Shown here piece by piece: positions 46,694-59,700 of a stretch of DNA of 64,000 nucleotides. Positions within the stretch are counted from its first letter, which is position 1. Each line of letters opens with the position of its first letter. The position numbers and the translations under genes were made by a program. The notes beneath the pieces were generated by a model, which saw nothing but the letters and a program-made list of their open reading frames with translations, was not told the origin of the DNA and did not search any database. The DNA is from Tachypleus tridentatus (Eukaryota; Arthropoda; Merostomata; Xiphosura; Limulidae): NCBI RefSeq assembly GCF_004210375.1, contig NC_134837.1, positions 154,235,310-154,299,309 of the forward strand. The letters are read 5' to 3'.

Positions 46694-46841
46694 TGTTTGT
46701 TTGTTTTGAATTTCGCGCAAATCTACACGAGGGCTATCTACGCTAGTCGTCCCTAATTTTGCAGTGTAAGACTAGAGGGAAGGCAGTTAGTCATCGCCAC
46801 CCACCGCTAACTCTTGGGTGACTCTCTTACCAGCGATTAGT
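46694..46841 (-). mobile_element. SINE family 1, 5'-truncated
   Basis: Tail and distal body only, ending inside the accagcgattag block. Confidence 0.85.
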
Positions 46842-47700
46842 AAACAGGTAATTTACAGAACATTTTAGAAAATAATAGTTTTATTAATTAAAGAACATCA
46901 TTTAGGGTTAAGTGGGTTTTTCAGGTTGTAGCTTATTAAAACTATTCGATGCTCATTTTTGTAAATGTGTCAATTTCCTTTATCAAATATCATCTTAAAG
47001 TTAAAAAAATCATTTGATTTTTCTTCTGAAAATTACACGTTTTAATTCTGTGTAATATTTTCCCAACTTTACTGAAAGAATCATAGTGCATCCCTTACAT
47101 AACTAAACCGGTTTAAGGGGATGGTTATATATTAAATACTGAAATGTTCAAAAATGGAATAGCTTTAATTTCGGTACGTATAGTAGCTACCTAATACTGT
47201 TCATTTATGTCGAACATAGGATTTCTTATATGCTTTCTTGAATATTAAAATACTTAATATCTTGACGATATAAATGAAAAGAAAAGAAAACCTTAATGTT
47301 TTTTTATTTTTTTAATTAAATTAGTAACAACCAAAATAGAATGTTACTTTTCTTAAAGTAGGAGCATTTTTTTGAGTTTATCATGTAACATTCATTTGGT
47401 TAAAAATCACTTAAACTTAGAAATAACCGTAACAAGAGATTATTATAATACAAAGGTTATCGTTTGTGGAATAGGACTTGTTTTAATAAGCAGCAAGTCC
47501 CTTTGAGTCATTTTTCCTTATCAATCCATTTACCACCTACTTAGTTCACTGATAAAATATACAGATTTTTGTTTTTGGTCTTAATATATTCGTCACTGTT
47601 GTAAAAATCAGTGACTACACAGTATAGAAAACATAGCTCGTCCGAAAGTTGGATTTTTTTTCAGCGTGTTTCTTTGAGAAAAAAAAAGGAATAAAATACA

Positions 47701-47779
47701 ATGGTTAGAAAAATTAATAACGTATTATTGATAGTTCTGTTGATCACATCTCTAAGGATCCCTCAGTCTTACCATCAAG
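47701..47779 (+). CDS. Signal-peptide exon of the lectin/HRM receptor
   Basis: ATG at 47701 begins MVRKINNVLLIVLLITSLRI then PQSYHQ: a basic start, an 11-residue hydrophobic core and a polar end, a textbook secretory signal. The donor gtgagt starts at 47780, leaving one base (phase 1), which fits the CG that begins the next exon (GCG, Ala). The upstream bases are A-rich (ataaaataca before ATG). No promoter element was recognised. Confidence 0.65.
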
Positions 47780-50700
47780 GTGAGTACACTTTACAAATGG
47801 TTTGAAAGAAAAAACATATATGCGTTAAGCTATCGAAGTTGATCCCAAGGTTGGTTTGGTTTGTTTTGAATTTCGCGCAAAGCTACATGAAGGCTATCTG
47901 CGCTTGCCGTCCCAATATAGCAGTGTAAAACTAGAGGGAAAGCAACTAGTCATCACCACCTACCGCCAAATCTTGGGCTACTCTTTTACCAACGAATAGT
48001 GGGATTGAGCGTAACATTATAACACTCCCTTGGCTGAAAGGGCGAGCATGTTTAGTGCGGGGGGGATTCGAACCCGTGACCCTCGGATTACGAGTCGAGT
48101 GCCTTAACCACCTGGTCACTGACCCCAAGATGAATGAGTGAGATCTGATGTTAGTTTGCTACATGTTTTACCAAGTTTTCATTAATTTTTAAGCAGCAGA
48201 GTAAGAATCACACATACGTTTTTACTAGAGATATTGTATCTTTATTGTCCTCGGATACTCACATTACTTGAGCCAAGTTCAGAGTATGGAGTATACATGT
48301 ATATCTACATTACGAGTTAATAAGGATTCTAGATAATGTAATACTTTTATCTTAACATTCCCATGTTTTAGTTTATGTACTTTTTACTTTTCTACGATGC
48401 AATCAAACTGTGAAAAAATATATTTTGTAGACTTGTTGATTCAGTAACCTGAAAAAAACTGAAAATAGGATAAAAAACCTTACATCTTTAGAACTATCTT
48501 TGGTATATCAACATAAATTTCCGAAACTATGCCTTACTGTTATGTTTTCAGAGAAAAGTTTCACAATAAGCTATTTGCTCTCTGCCCATCGCAAAGAATT
48601 AAGCCCCTACTGTTAGCATTGTAAGTCCTTAAACTTATCGCTGACACTCCAAGGAAACTGAAAGCATAAATAAAATCAAAATAATCTCGAGTCTGTTAAA
48701 GGGTCAAAGATCAACGTATAGGATTGAGCATATTTGTGAGTCTGTTTGTTTTTAAACATAAGAGAGCTGTTTGTAGCTGTTGGAACATTGTAATGTGAGA
48801 ACATGATTCATTACAGAATAGACTGTCTCCTAGACACCTTCTTTCACCATTTACCAGAAGAGATACATTTACAATTTCAATGCATTTTGAACTGCTGATC
48901 CTGTTTTTAATCTGAGCTTTAGTTGGTAGCAAAGACCACCGAGGGCGATAACAGCAACTTACATTCTGGTGGTTCTGAGATTGAGCGCAATAGCTGTGAA
49001 TCTCTCCATGACAGGTATACTGCCAATAAACAAGGGATCTTATAAAGTCTCGGGATCATGCAGAGTTGGTTCATGAACTGGTATAGCAATACTTTGTTCC
49101 GTAAACTGATATCAGGAATAACTCATCTCTGTGCGTCAACACGAACCAGTAGGACTGACAATATGGATGTTTCAGCCACCTGTTGACTAAGGTGCTGTAG
49201 GAAATAATCTGCTTGCCTATCCACAGGCCTGTGGAGGTAAGGTGAAGCAAATCACGGATCCAATGTTCAAGGATACCATAAAAAAAGAACGAACTGGAGT
49301 GCTTCTTTAATATTTCTGGTAGGTACCTGCTTGAAAAGGATGGATTTATAAACAAGTGGTTCAATATCTTAGGTTGAATGTGCACAACCAGTGCGTGACT
49401 CGATTGAACGTTTGTCTGGAGTAGTCACAATTGAATTATACTAACACTTTAACTGCTAAAGAACTAACATATCTATCAGGACGAATTCATAGCTCAAACG
49501 AGAGAGACCATTGAGACCTTGGTCAATTTTGTAGATGTCTTGAATTGTCTACATGAGAAAGCATATTCTACCATGGCAGTAACAAATTGTAAAGAACTCA
49601 TTTGTCATTTCATTAAAAATCTTTAAAGTGAAATGAATGTTAGAGATATCTACACCTTAAAATAGGTTTTCTGAGGTAACTAAGTTTGAATCCGTTGCAG
49701 GAGTGAAAGGAGCCTACAGTGCTAGCTTGACTCAGCCAAAGTAACTTTTCTTGAAGTCCATACATTGAAAACACTTAGATAATTTGCTAGAAACACCTCC
49801 CAGTGTTTTGGTGTAGACACTCTAAACAACAATGAGTGGTTATGGCTGCCCTTGGCTTTATGACAATTCTCTTCTACCAAACAATCTATCAAATACCTAG
49901 TCAAGTCTAATCACCAACCTGGGGAACAGCAATGACTTGTGTGCAAGGGGATGGCGGTTAGCACAAATTTTACAGAAATGGATGAGTAATTTCATTTGCT
50001 GGTTGGTACAGAACATGTTATGATCCCAGCAAACCCTGCAGAACATCAGGAACTCTTAGACCAGCAACTGAATGACCCAAATCAAGTTTGGATGCTACAT
50101 GTTTCATAAAAAGATCCTCACAGCTAGAGACATTTACTGCGGATAAGTTTTAACTGTACCACCTGCACAAGCAAGTACAAATGTAGGATGATGTGCTTTA
50201 CTACTTACCTCACACTACGAATAACATTCCCAGTGAATGTGATTATGGTCTACTCCAACGCAGAAGTACCACAGTATCCACAGGAATATGTGGAGTGATT
50301 GAAATCTACATTAAGTGAAGGACATAAATATGTGCATTGATAAATAAGCCAAGCCACTGTACTAGTGAAGAGAGTTATTATAAGACAATAAATGAACGAA
50401 AGTTCGCGTGTGGAGAATAATTACGGGCTTACTGTATACTAGAGGAATAGAAACAACCTAGCTCTGACTGGAATGATCCTTAGTTTATTTTCAAACTATG
50501 GGCTACAGAGGCTACATAGTTTTGATTCAGTACTTTTAGAATTGAAATGAGTCATAAGCGTGCAGGTTTACTGAATGTTTTTTTTAATATTTGTTTTTAC
50601 ACATGGTGCAGTTAAAAAACATGTTAGTGGGGAATGCAAATACTTAGTTTTTTGTATGTGAATAGTACCAAATTAGGATAATTAGGATAGCTCTAAGGTA

Positions 50701-53700
50701 TATTACAATCTTGTCATGAAATAAGTCATACGAAAGTGTTCTGCTTGTGTTAATGAAACAAAGTACAAATAATGTGCTAGCTAGCACTTGTGAATAGGAT
50801 AACTTGATTTAATTACTTGTGTTGAGGTTACTAAACTAGTAGTTTAACCCATTTTTTGCCATTGGGCATAAAGCCTGTCTTAACAACTAGGCAATACAGA
50901 AGACTCGTGCATGTGTGAATGGTAACCACATTTGATTGTATAAATTATCACTAAATAATGTTCCAGTAGGGATTATGGTGAAGTATTACTGAGTGTGCTT
51001 CTATACCAAACCTGTTGAACTGGGACACTCACGTATACTTGAGAGACCTTTTTCAGATAATATAGATGCGTATATATATATATGTTTACAAAACTGATAC
51101 TCGACTAGAATGAAGTTTTCATACCCCGTATTTAAGATATTCTCACAGAGTGCATTTTTTTCTTGCCACTGAGTTACAAAATTGAGATTCAGACTACTAA
51201 CTAAGCTTCTAATCTTTCTAAGCTGGATTAGTCAGGTATTCTCAACATTGACCTTAGCAATATGACAACAAGTTATTAGCTCTTGTGACACAAGTTTAGG
51301 AAGTTAAAAAATGGGAAATGAGATACTTTTCAAAAACATCAATGGCTTCAAGTAATACCTCCCTGAGTTACACTCAGGACTTAGGCGTGACTCATTATGT
51401 AAATGTGGTAATTTCTTGCTCAAAAAAGTTTTCAACATACTGGCTCTTTTAAAGGCTACTGACAGTTTTCTCTTGGAGTAATGAACTGAGCAGTTCGATG
51501 AACAATATTGGTTGAATTTTGCGCCAAAGATCATCCTAGCTTCAAACAACATATCCACCATTCTGAAGATAAGCCTGCCTATTTCACAGCTTATCCAATG
51601 TATACCATTGGTAGAACTAGAAAGGAGAAGGTGTCATTTATTGTAAAGTTTCTCATCAGAGACTGCCACGAGTTCCAAAATCGACAGAATGTGTTCACAA
51701 CCATCTCTGGTAGGATAACAAAATACTGAAAACAAGAAAGATCTCCTTAGGGCTAAACCTTGAGTAAAGCTTTGGAAAACTACAATAAAATAGACCATTA
51801 CTTTCGCTAGTGAAGAACACTTTAGTTCAAGTATGTACAACACCTGCTTAATCCCAACAACACCAGCAAATTTTGATAAATGTACCAAGTTTAGTTCTAG
51901 TCTTTTACACCTTTCAACATCACACCAGTCTGAAACATTACTGTCTCATTTAGGAAATAAAGATCAGGGCAATGTGATAATGGAAGGAAACAAGTTTTGT
52001 GAATGGGCCAAAACTAGAAAGGACCTGATACACAGTAACGAAATTGTCAAGTAAAATATACTTTCTCACTCAAGAACATAGCTTGTTGATAGAGTCAATG
52101 TGACAAGTTGTTCTGTGCAAGGTTTTTACGTAACAGTCATTATTATCAGAAAATTAAAGTATTTTGAAACTAAAAGTGTTTGACACTTGTAAGATTTAAC
52201 ATCATAAGTCTAATATTATCTTAGTTTGCTCTAATTTTGTCAAATGTAAGTTATCTTAAAATAATTGTAAAAATAAAAGTGTTTTATATATCAGGTCATC
52301 CTTTAAGTAATGTCTCATTTTAAGTTTATAAAAAGAATTTCAAACATTTCAATGCTAATTAATCACTAATGTGTGTTTTATTATCATTAATTACTTCCTG
52401 CCAACGATTCACAAGCTTTTGAATGCCACTTGTATAAAATACTTGGGGTTTGAAGGGAAAATGTAGGGAGGGTAGTTTTGACATCTTCATGTGTTCCAAG
52501 CTCTTTTCCATCAAGATAGTTCTGTAAACTTCGAAATCGATGATAATCAAATGGGGTAAGGTGTGGAGAATAAAGAGGATGTGAAAGTTTTCCCAGTCTA
52601 GCTTTTTAATCTTTGCAGATGTGATCCTTGTTGTATGGGGCTGTGCATTATCCTGGTGTAACACAACACCTTTACGATTGATCAAAGCAGGCCTTTTTTC
52701 TTTCAACATTCAAGTGCTTCAACTGTTGACAATAGAAGTCTAATGTAATCGTTACATTGAGTGGTAGCGACTAAAAGTGGATCACACCAACAATATCCCA
52801 CCAAACGTTTAACAAGACTTTTCTAAGGTGGAGGTCCATTTTGAACTGTGCTTTAGCCAGCTTACCTGCACTGAGCCATTATCTGAGGCGCTTAACATTT
52901 TTATAAAATATCTATTTTTCATCTCCAGTCACTAATCCGTCCAAAAAGGTGATTTACGCTCATTTGCAGAGAAGTACAAATGTCCACTCTTGCTCTACCT
53001 TTGACTTCTGTCAAATCATGGGGGGAACAATTTTCCAAGTTTTGACACATTTTCAAGCTGTTACAGATGACAGTAAACTGTTGAATGGGTTGAGTTAAGC
53101 TTCTGTGCTAGTTATTCAACTGTTACAGCACAATTTTCATCAAGTGCAGCCAGCAGCAACTCATCCTTAAATTCAACAGGACGACCTGAACGTGGTGCAT
53201 CACTTAAGCTGTACTCACCTGATCTGAACTTCTGAAACCACCTTTGACATTTTCTTTCATTGAGAGACTTCGCACCGTAAACACCTTGAATGTTTCGTGT
53301 AGTTTCTGCTGTACTGTTGCCTTTTTAAACTCATAAAGCATTATATGCCTAATGTGCTCCTCAGACACATTCATCTTCACAAAGGTTTATTTGATTAATG
53401 ATCTTAAAAAGTGGAGTTGGGTTATTTTTTTATTTGTCTGAACATTTTTATACACGTCCTACTACATATTTTAGTCATTAAGGCTTTCTACAAAGACAGA
53501 AATGATGATTCACTTTCCATATTAAATTTTCTGACGTCACACATGGGATAACCTGATATATTTAAAATGTATAGGTATTTTTAATTCCAAAGTTTTAACA
53601 TTGGTTTATCACTGTTAATTATCAATTGTTCAACAGATATCGTGAAACTAAAGATATTTTAGTTGCGTTTGAGGAACCAAAATACGATTTCATTAAACTG

Positions 53701-56700
53701 TTGAAACTAAATGACTGTTCACAATTGTCATAATTACGAATTATTGAGAATTGTTTTCATAAAGGTGGTTTGGTGGGTAAAAGGAATAAAACTTTTTGGT
53801 AAAATATATGAAAAAATACTGGTAGAGTTAACATTTTGTATATTTTTCCTATCAATGTTCTTCTTTAATAAATATTGTTAACAGGACATTTACTTTATTC
53901 TTTCTTGTCTATATCAGGTCTAATATTATAAATTTTGTTTTGAATTAAGTACAAAGCTACACAATGGGCTATCTGTACTCTGCCCACCATGGGTATCGAA
54001 ACTCGGGTTTTAGCGTTGTACGCCCGCTGAGCCACTAGGGGGGGACCTAATGTTATAAGCTGTTTATATTTGATTAAAGTTATGGTAAGTATTTTGAATT
54101 ATTAATTAATAATCGACAAAGGTAAATGGCCTCTAAAGTTTCTTAGGTATTTATATGAGACTGTAGCGAGCAAAGCATATTAGGTGGGCACATCGTATTT
54201 ACCTAAAATATTTAAACATTTTTCCAAGTACCTGCATACATCAACATCTGTATGTTTGAGGATAGTAACTAGTTCTCAGTGAAGATGATTTTTTATTGTT
54301 ATATGCTGTGTAGTGGTGTTACTTGAATTATGTTTCCTTTGTTGTGAAGCACAAAATTGCACAATGGTTTACATGTACTGTGCCCATCATGAATGTTGAA
54401 ACCAGATTTTCTGTATTATAAGCCCTCAGATTTACCAACTACTGTAAAACTAAGAAAGTTTTACATTTTTGAAATTTATCACTATTTTTTACATCCACTG
54501 GAAGGGATTTCCCATGGAAGGGTTTGCTGTACTATATGTCAGGTAAGCTATTCTGTCACATATACTACACAAAAGTTTTGAGTTGATGAAAATAATGTGC
54601 TGTAGAGGACATTTTATTTGTGGTGGCTGTTTGTTTATCCACGAAAGGTATTCAAAGAAGGCTGCCTCTCGAGCATATCACTATCTCTCCCTTCAGACAT
54701 CTTGTAAGTGTCACCCCGATTTGTTGTAAATATTAACTTGCATTTATTTTTCTCTTTGTTTTAACACAGTCAGCTACTGAAATCTAATTCTATGTAACAT
54801 TTCCTGGTATTTATCCTATTATATGCATTTACTATTCTTACCTGTAAGGTGATCATTGTACCTGAGATTACTGCATAGCTTTCATTCTTCTATTCGTATG
54901 GTATTTTCCATTTGAAGAATAAGAAAAATTTGCACATGTATATAATATGTTTGAAATACCATATTTTTAAAGGATATTTTGTGTTGATACTTTATATTGA
55001 ACTTTTACATGCGTTCATTAATCAATAGATTTTCATACTGTTCTTTTTCGTATTGTATTTTGAAATATTTATCTTTGTTAAATATTATTACTTGTTTAAT
55101 ATACATATTTAAAAGTGTGAAGCGTGTCTGTGTAGCAATAGAGTAAGACATCATAGATGCACATCTGGATTTAGGTATTTGATAGTTATAAATACAGAAT
55201 AAATAACTGGTTTGAAAGTTGAACGTTAAAAGGGAGGAGATCTTTAATTAACTTTTCTTATTCAACTTTCTTAATTTAACACTTGTACCTTTTTGGTGCA
55301 TGTGCAGTACATATAACATTAGGTAACCATTTTTCAGCTTGTCACACATACTTACGGGTTTTTACAATTTTGATATTTCTAAGTATTCTTACCCAACGTG
55401 GAGTTAGAGAATTTCTTAAACTCCTGCCAGTTCATTTTCTGATGACATCAATCATGTAAAAGTTTGGAAGTACCCGAGTGTCTGTGGATGATAACTTCAT
55501 TCTGGGACATATGATTCTGTTTGATTTATTTGTAGCTATAGCTTCTCTCACACTTATCTATATTGTTCTTTTGATATATGTATATCCACATTTAGAACAA
55601 ATACAGCCTAATTTTGCATTTTAAACCTATTTGTTGATTACATTGTGTTTCATTGGATAAATAAACCAAGTTTTGTGGTACTACACAAACTTGTATAAAT
55701 AAACCATGTTTTGTGGTACTACACAAACTTGTATAAATAAACCATGTTTTGTGGTACTACACAAACTTGTATAAATAAACCACGTTTGTGGTACTACACA
55801 AACTTGTATAAATAAACCACGTTTGTGGTATTACAAAAACTTGTATAAATAAACCACGTTTGTGGTATTACACAAACTTGTATAAATAAACCACGTTTGT
55901 GGTATTACAAAAACTTGTATAAATAAACCACGTTTGTGGTATTACACAAACTTGTTTACACTCTTCTTCTTTAGCTCAATCAAGTCAACATCCATATTGT
56001 TAAATATTTTATCAAGTTTCTAATGTTGTTTTTGCTTTCAAGAAGTCAGTTTATCTGAGAATTCCGTAGCCGAAGTATCGTAGAGCAATTACTCGTGTTT
56101 TTGAGGATGTCTGTTTTTTTTGATAATGTTTGAAAAGTGCATATATTTGTAAGTTGTTTGGTGCTGTATTATGTCTTCTGTAATGCCATCCTGTAGTCCC
56201 GGGCAAGATCCAAGTTGACTGTAAGTATACATATTTGTATACTTTTTCATCATGGTAAACTATTTCGCTATTTAGTAATGAAACCAGTTTATTATGTGGT
56301 AAATTTTGAGTTAATAGCTATGTAGTGATTTACAACAGTTCTGTATCATAGTTTACTTTGTAAAATAGTTTTTCCGAGCTTTGGATATTGTTTTCAAATG
56401 AAATAACAACAATGAGAAAACAATCTTGAAGGTTAAGATAATTTACTATTCTCAAAGTTACATATATTGTGGATTCTACCATGAAGTAGAACGTAAAGGA
56501 CAGCCTACAATAAGCCCTGAAGACACAATCATTTCCTAAAATTTAGTGTCCCCAACTTGCCAGTCATGAATCAAAGAAATCTGACGTCAGAAACGAGAGT
56601 GAGTAAAAAGTTTATTTAATATTCTGATGGTCAACATTTTTAATTAAGCAAATCTCGAGGATTTTATCGTAATTGCCCATGCAACCTATAGAAATTTCAA

Positions 56701-59700
56701 ATAAAAACAACTTTAACCATAAGGATAAAAAATAAATGTGGTCTGTAAGATATTTTAACTTTGAGAATAGTTTCACTTAGATAACTAAGTGAAACACACA
56801 AGTGAAGTTATATAAAGGTTCGATAGATATTCTTTCTATCCTTTTCATTTTTAGTTTGTTAGCTTATTTATAAGCAAAAACTACGTAATAGGATATACCT
56901 GCTTTTTCAATAGCGGGTATCGAAACCCGAGTATTAGCGTCATAAGCTTAGATACAGTTGAGCCACTGAGGGGTTATGAAAATGTTTGAGAAAGAAGAGA
57001 AATATCATTTACTTATATCAACCATATCAAGTAGTTTTTTATGGTAAATCTCGACATTTTAATCTTAGACTTGAATCTTTTAAGAATGAAGTTTTAATTT
57101 ACTATTAAATAGATAAGTAATGAGTTGATTTTTGTCTCTCTAACAGCGAATGACCGTATAAACGAGTTTAACAATTGTTGTAGACAAGCGGATTTCAACA
57201 ATTCTCATATGTGTAATGGTCAGTCATGCTACGTTTTCTTTCCTGAACTCAAAGACTGGAAGTCTGCTTTACAAGAATGCAGACAAGGTCTTCCCTTTTA
57301 CACTGACGGTGTGTATCTAGTGCAGTTGGAGACGGAAGTAGAAGAGCAATTAATTAAATACTTTGTTAGAAAACTGACAGATGAAACAAGTAAGTTGAAA
57401 CATTATTTTAAATAGTAAAAGAAGTGTCGATTTTTGTAGATATATAGTAATATTTTCAATTATCCGTCAACAAAATATCAAACTAATGTCAAAAAGGAAT
57501 TACAAGTGAAGTTATATAAGTTAGAGACATATATATAAAGATTAGATTCCACAGAATGGAACTCACGTGTTTTCAGCTACTTAAAAAAATGAGAGTATGT
57601 TTCAAGTGAAATTTGAAAGAAAAATATATGTAAAGGTTAAAATAGTTTAAAATTAAAGACAAAATATTTTAACATTCTAGACGACTAAAATTCTATCTCA
57701 GCTTTCGCTGTTTTTTGCAGAGTGGTTACAAAATGGACACGAAAGCAAATCCTTGTAAGTTACATTAACTGTCTCTGGAACCTAGGATTATTTGTTTTTC
57801 GAATGTCGCGCAAAGCTACTCGAGGGCTATCTGCTCTAGCCGTCCCTAATTTAACAGTGTAAGACTAGAGGGAAGGCAGCTAGTCATGACCGTCCACCGC
57901 CAACTCTTGGGCTACTCTTTTACCAACGAATAGTGGGATTAACCGTCACATTATAATGCCCCACACGGCTGAAAGGGCCGGCACGTTTGGTGCGACGGGG
58001 ATGCGAACCTGCCACCCTCGGATTACGAGTCGAACGCTTTAACACGCTTGGCCATGCCGGGCTCCAGAACCCAGGATAAAACCCCAATTCCTTGTTGTGT
58101 CTCAAATATTAAAAATTACAAATATGTGTGTAATTTTAGATGAATAAAACATGACAATTTAATTGTGATATTTATAGCATCGGGCAGGTTGTAGTCACAA
58201 CTGTACCGTTTGAACTGATTGAATTTTAATTTTAAAATTTTAAAGATGTTGGTTATGAATAACCGTCAACTGATTTTATACCAATTAATTCCAAAACGCG
58301 TTTTTATTACAGAGACTGTGTAAGTTTCTGAGCTATCATAAAACATCTCAATAAAACGTAATGACTATTAGAAGTTTCCCTGAGACATCTGCAGTAGTTA
58401 CTGCTTTAAAAAAGTGACGATTTTTTTGTTTGATGTTAAACACAAAGATAGACAATGGGTTATTTGTCTCTGCGTGCACAAGTATTGAAACCTCGTTTCT
58501 AGCTTATAAGTCCTTAGACATGCCGCTATGCTACTTGGAGGCAAGAAGAGGGAGTATAGAAAGTTACCTAATTTTAATTCCAGGACCAGTAAATGAGTTT
58601 TAAGTAAATATACAAAGTTAGTTACAAACGTATACCCATATCAGCGATAATCCAGAAATAAAGAGCACATATGACACGACTTGACAAATGTGACGTCACT
58701 GCAAAAACTAATTAATTTAAAAACAATTTAACGTAAGTTGTTAGCCAAAAGATAATTAATAGTAAAACTATTTGGTCTATAATTAAAAGTGTGCAATGCA
58801 CAGCAAATAATACATAGATATTCAAGATGGAGAATTTTAAAACTTATCGTTTACTATAAATATGTTTTCGAGTCAGAGGAGATTCTACTTTTTTAAGTGT
58901 CCAGTATTAGCTTTTTCAATCGCCCAGGTTTCTATTTACGTTTTTATTTCCAGACCAGTTATTCATCTGTTACTGAGTTTATTATTAATGGAGACAGTTA
59001 GTTACCAAACAATTCAACGGTTTAACAAAGATAAAATCAATTAACCTTTGATTCTAATAATCAGGGGTTCGTTTCCACTCGATGGACTCAGTAGTTAGCC
59101 CGATATGTCTTTGCTATAAGAAAACACACACACACACATTCTAATAATATGAATATCAAATTAACGTTTTAATTTCTATGATTTTAGAGGACTGCGTTAG
59201 CGGAAGTGTTGCAGATATTTTCATTGTACTATATGGTAGAATTTCTATATTAAAAAAAAAAAACAATTTTTTTTTTCAATTCTTTACTCACAAACCATTT
59301 ATTTATACCATAGCTTTCGACTGTCAACAACATAGACGACGTATTGTGACCATAAGAACAAGTGCTGATATTGTATAGGATTTTTTTCAATTTTAAGAGT
59401 TTTAATATATTTCTTCGAAAGCCATTTTATTAACATTAACTTTACCATAAAGCGCAAAAAAAAAGATAGATATAAGTAGAAAATAGATAATACACTGGGT
59501 TGCTGTGAAATATATCCCAAACAATTAACAAAGACATGGTGAAAAGTAAACTTTATCTATAGTAGATCGTTAGGCTTAGCATAAAATATCTAAGTACACT
59601 AATTACATATTTAAAATGCATTTACATAATAAAAAATCATTCAAAATTAAATCTAATTTATTCTATTCTATTACATATGTGAACACTACATATTGATTCA

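Noticed and set aside
55655..55952. CRISPR-like regular repeat array
   Set aside because: Units are contiguous with no unique spacers, in a eukaryotic intron; it is a minisatellite.
58312..58318. Micro-exon AGACTGT between ttattacag and gtaagt
   Set aside because: Neither alone nor with the 34-nt candidate does it restore phase using the consensus donor; only a weaker donor (gtgtaa) would. Not supportable without transcripts.
59188..59250. Frame EDCVSGSVADIF after an acceptor-like tgattttag
   Set aside because: Does not fit the phase of either neighbouring lectin exon and resembles no lectin segment.
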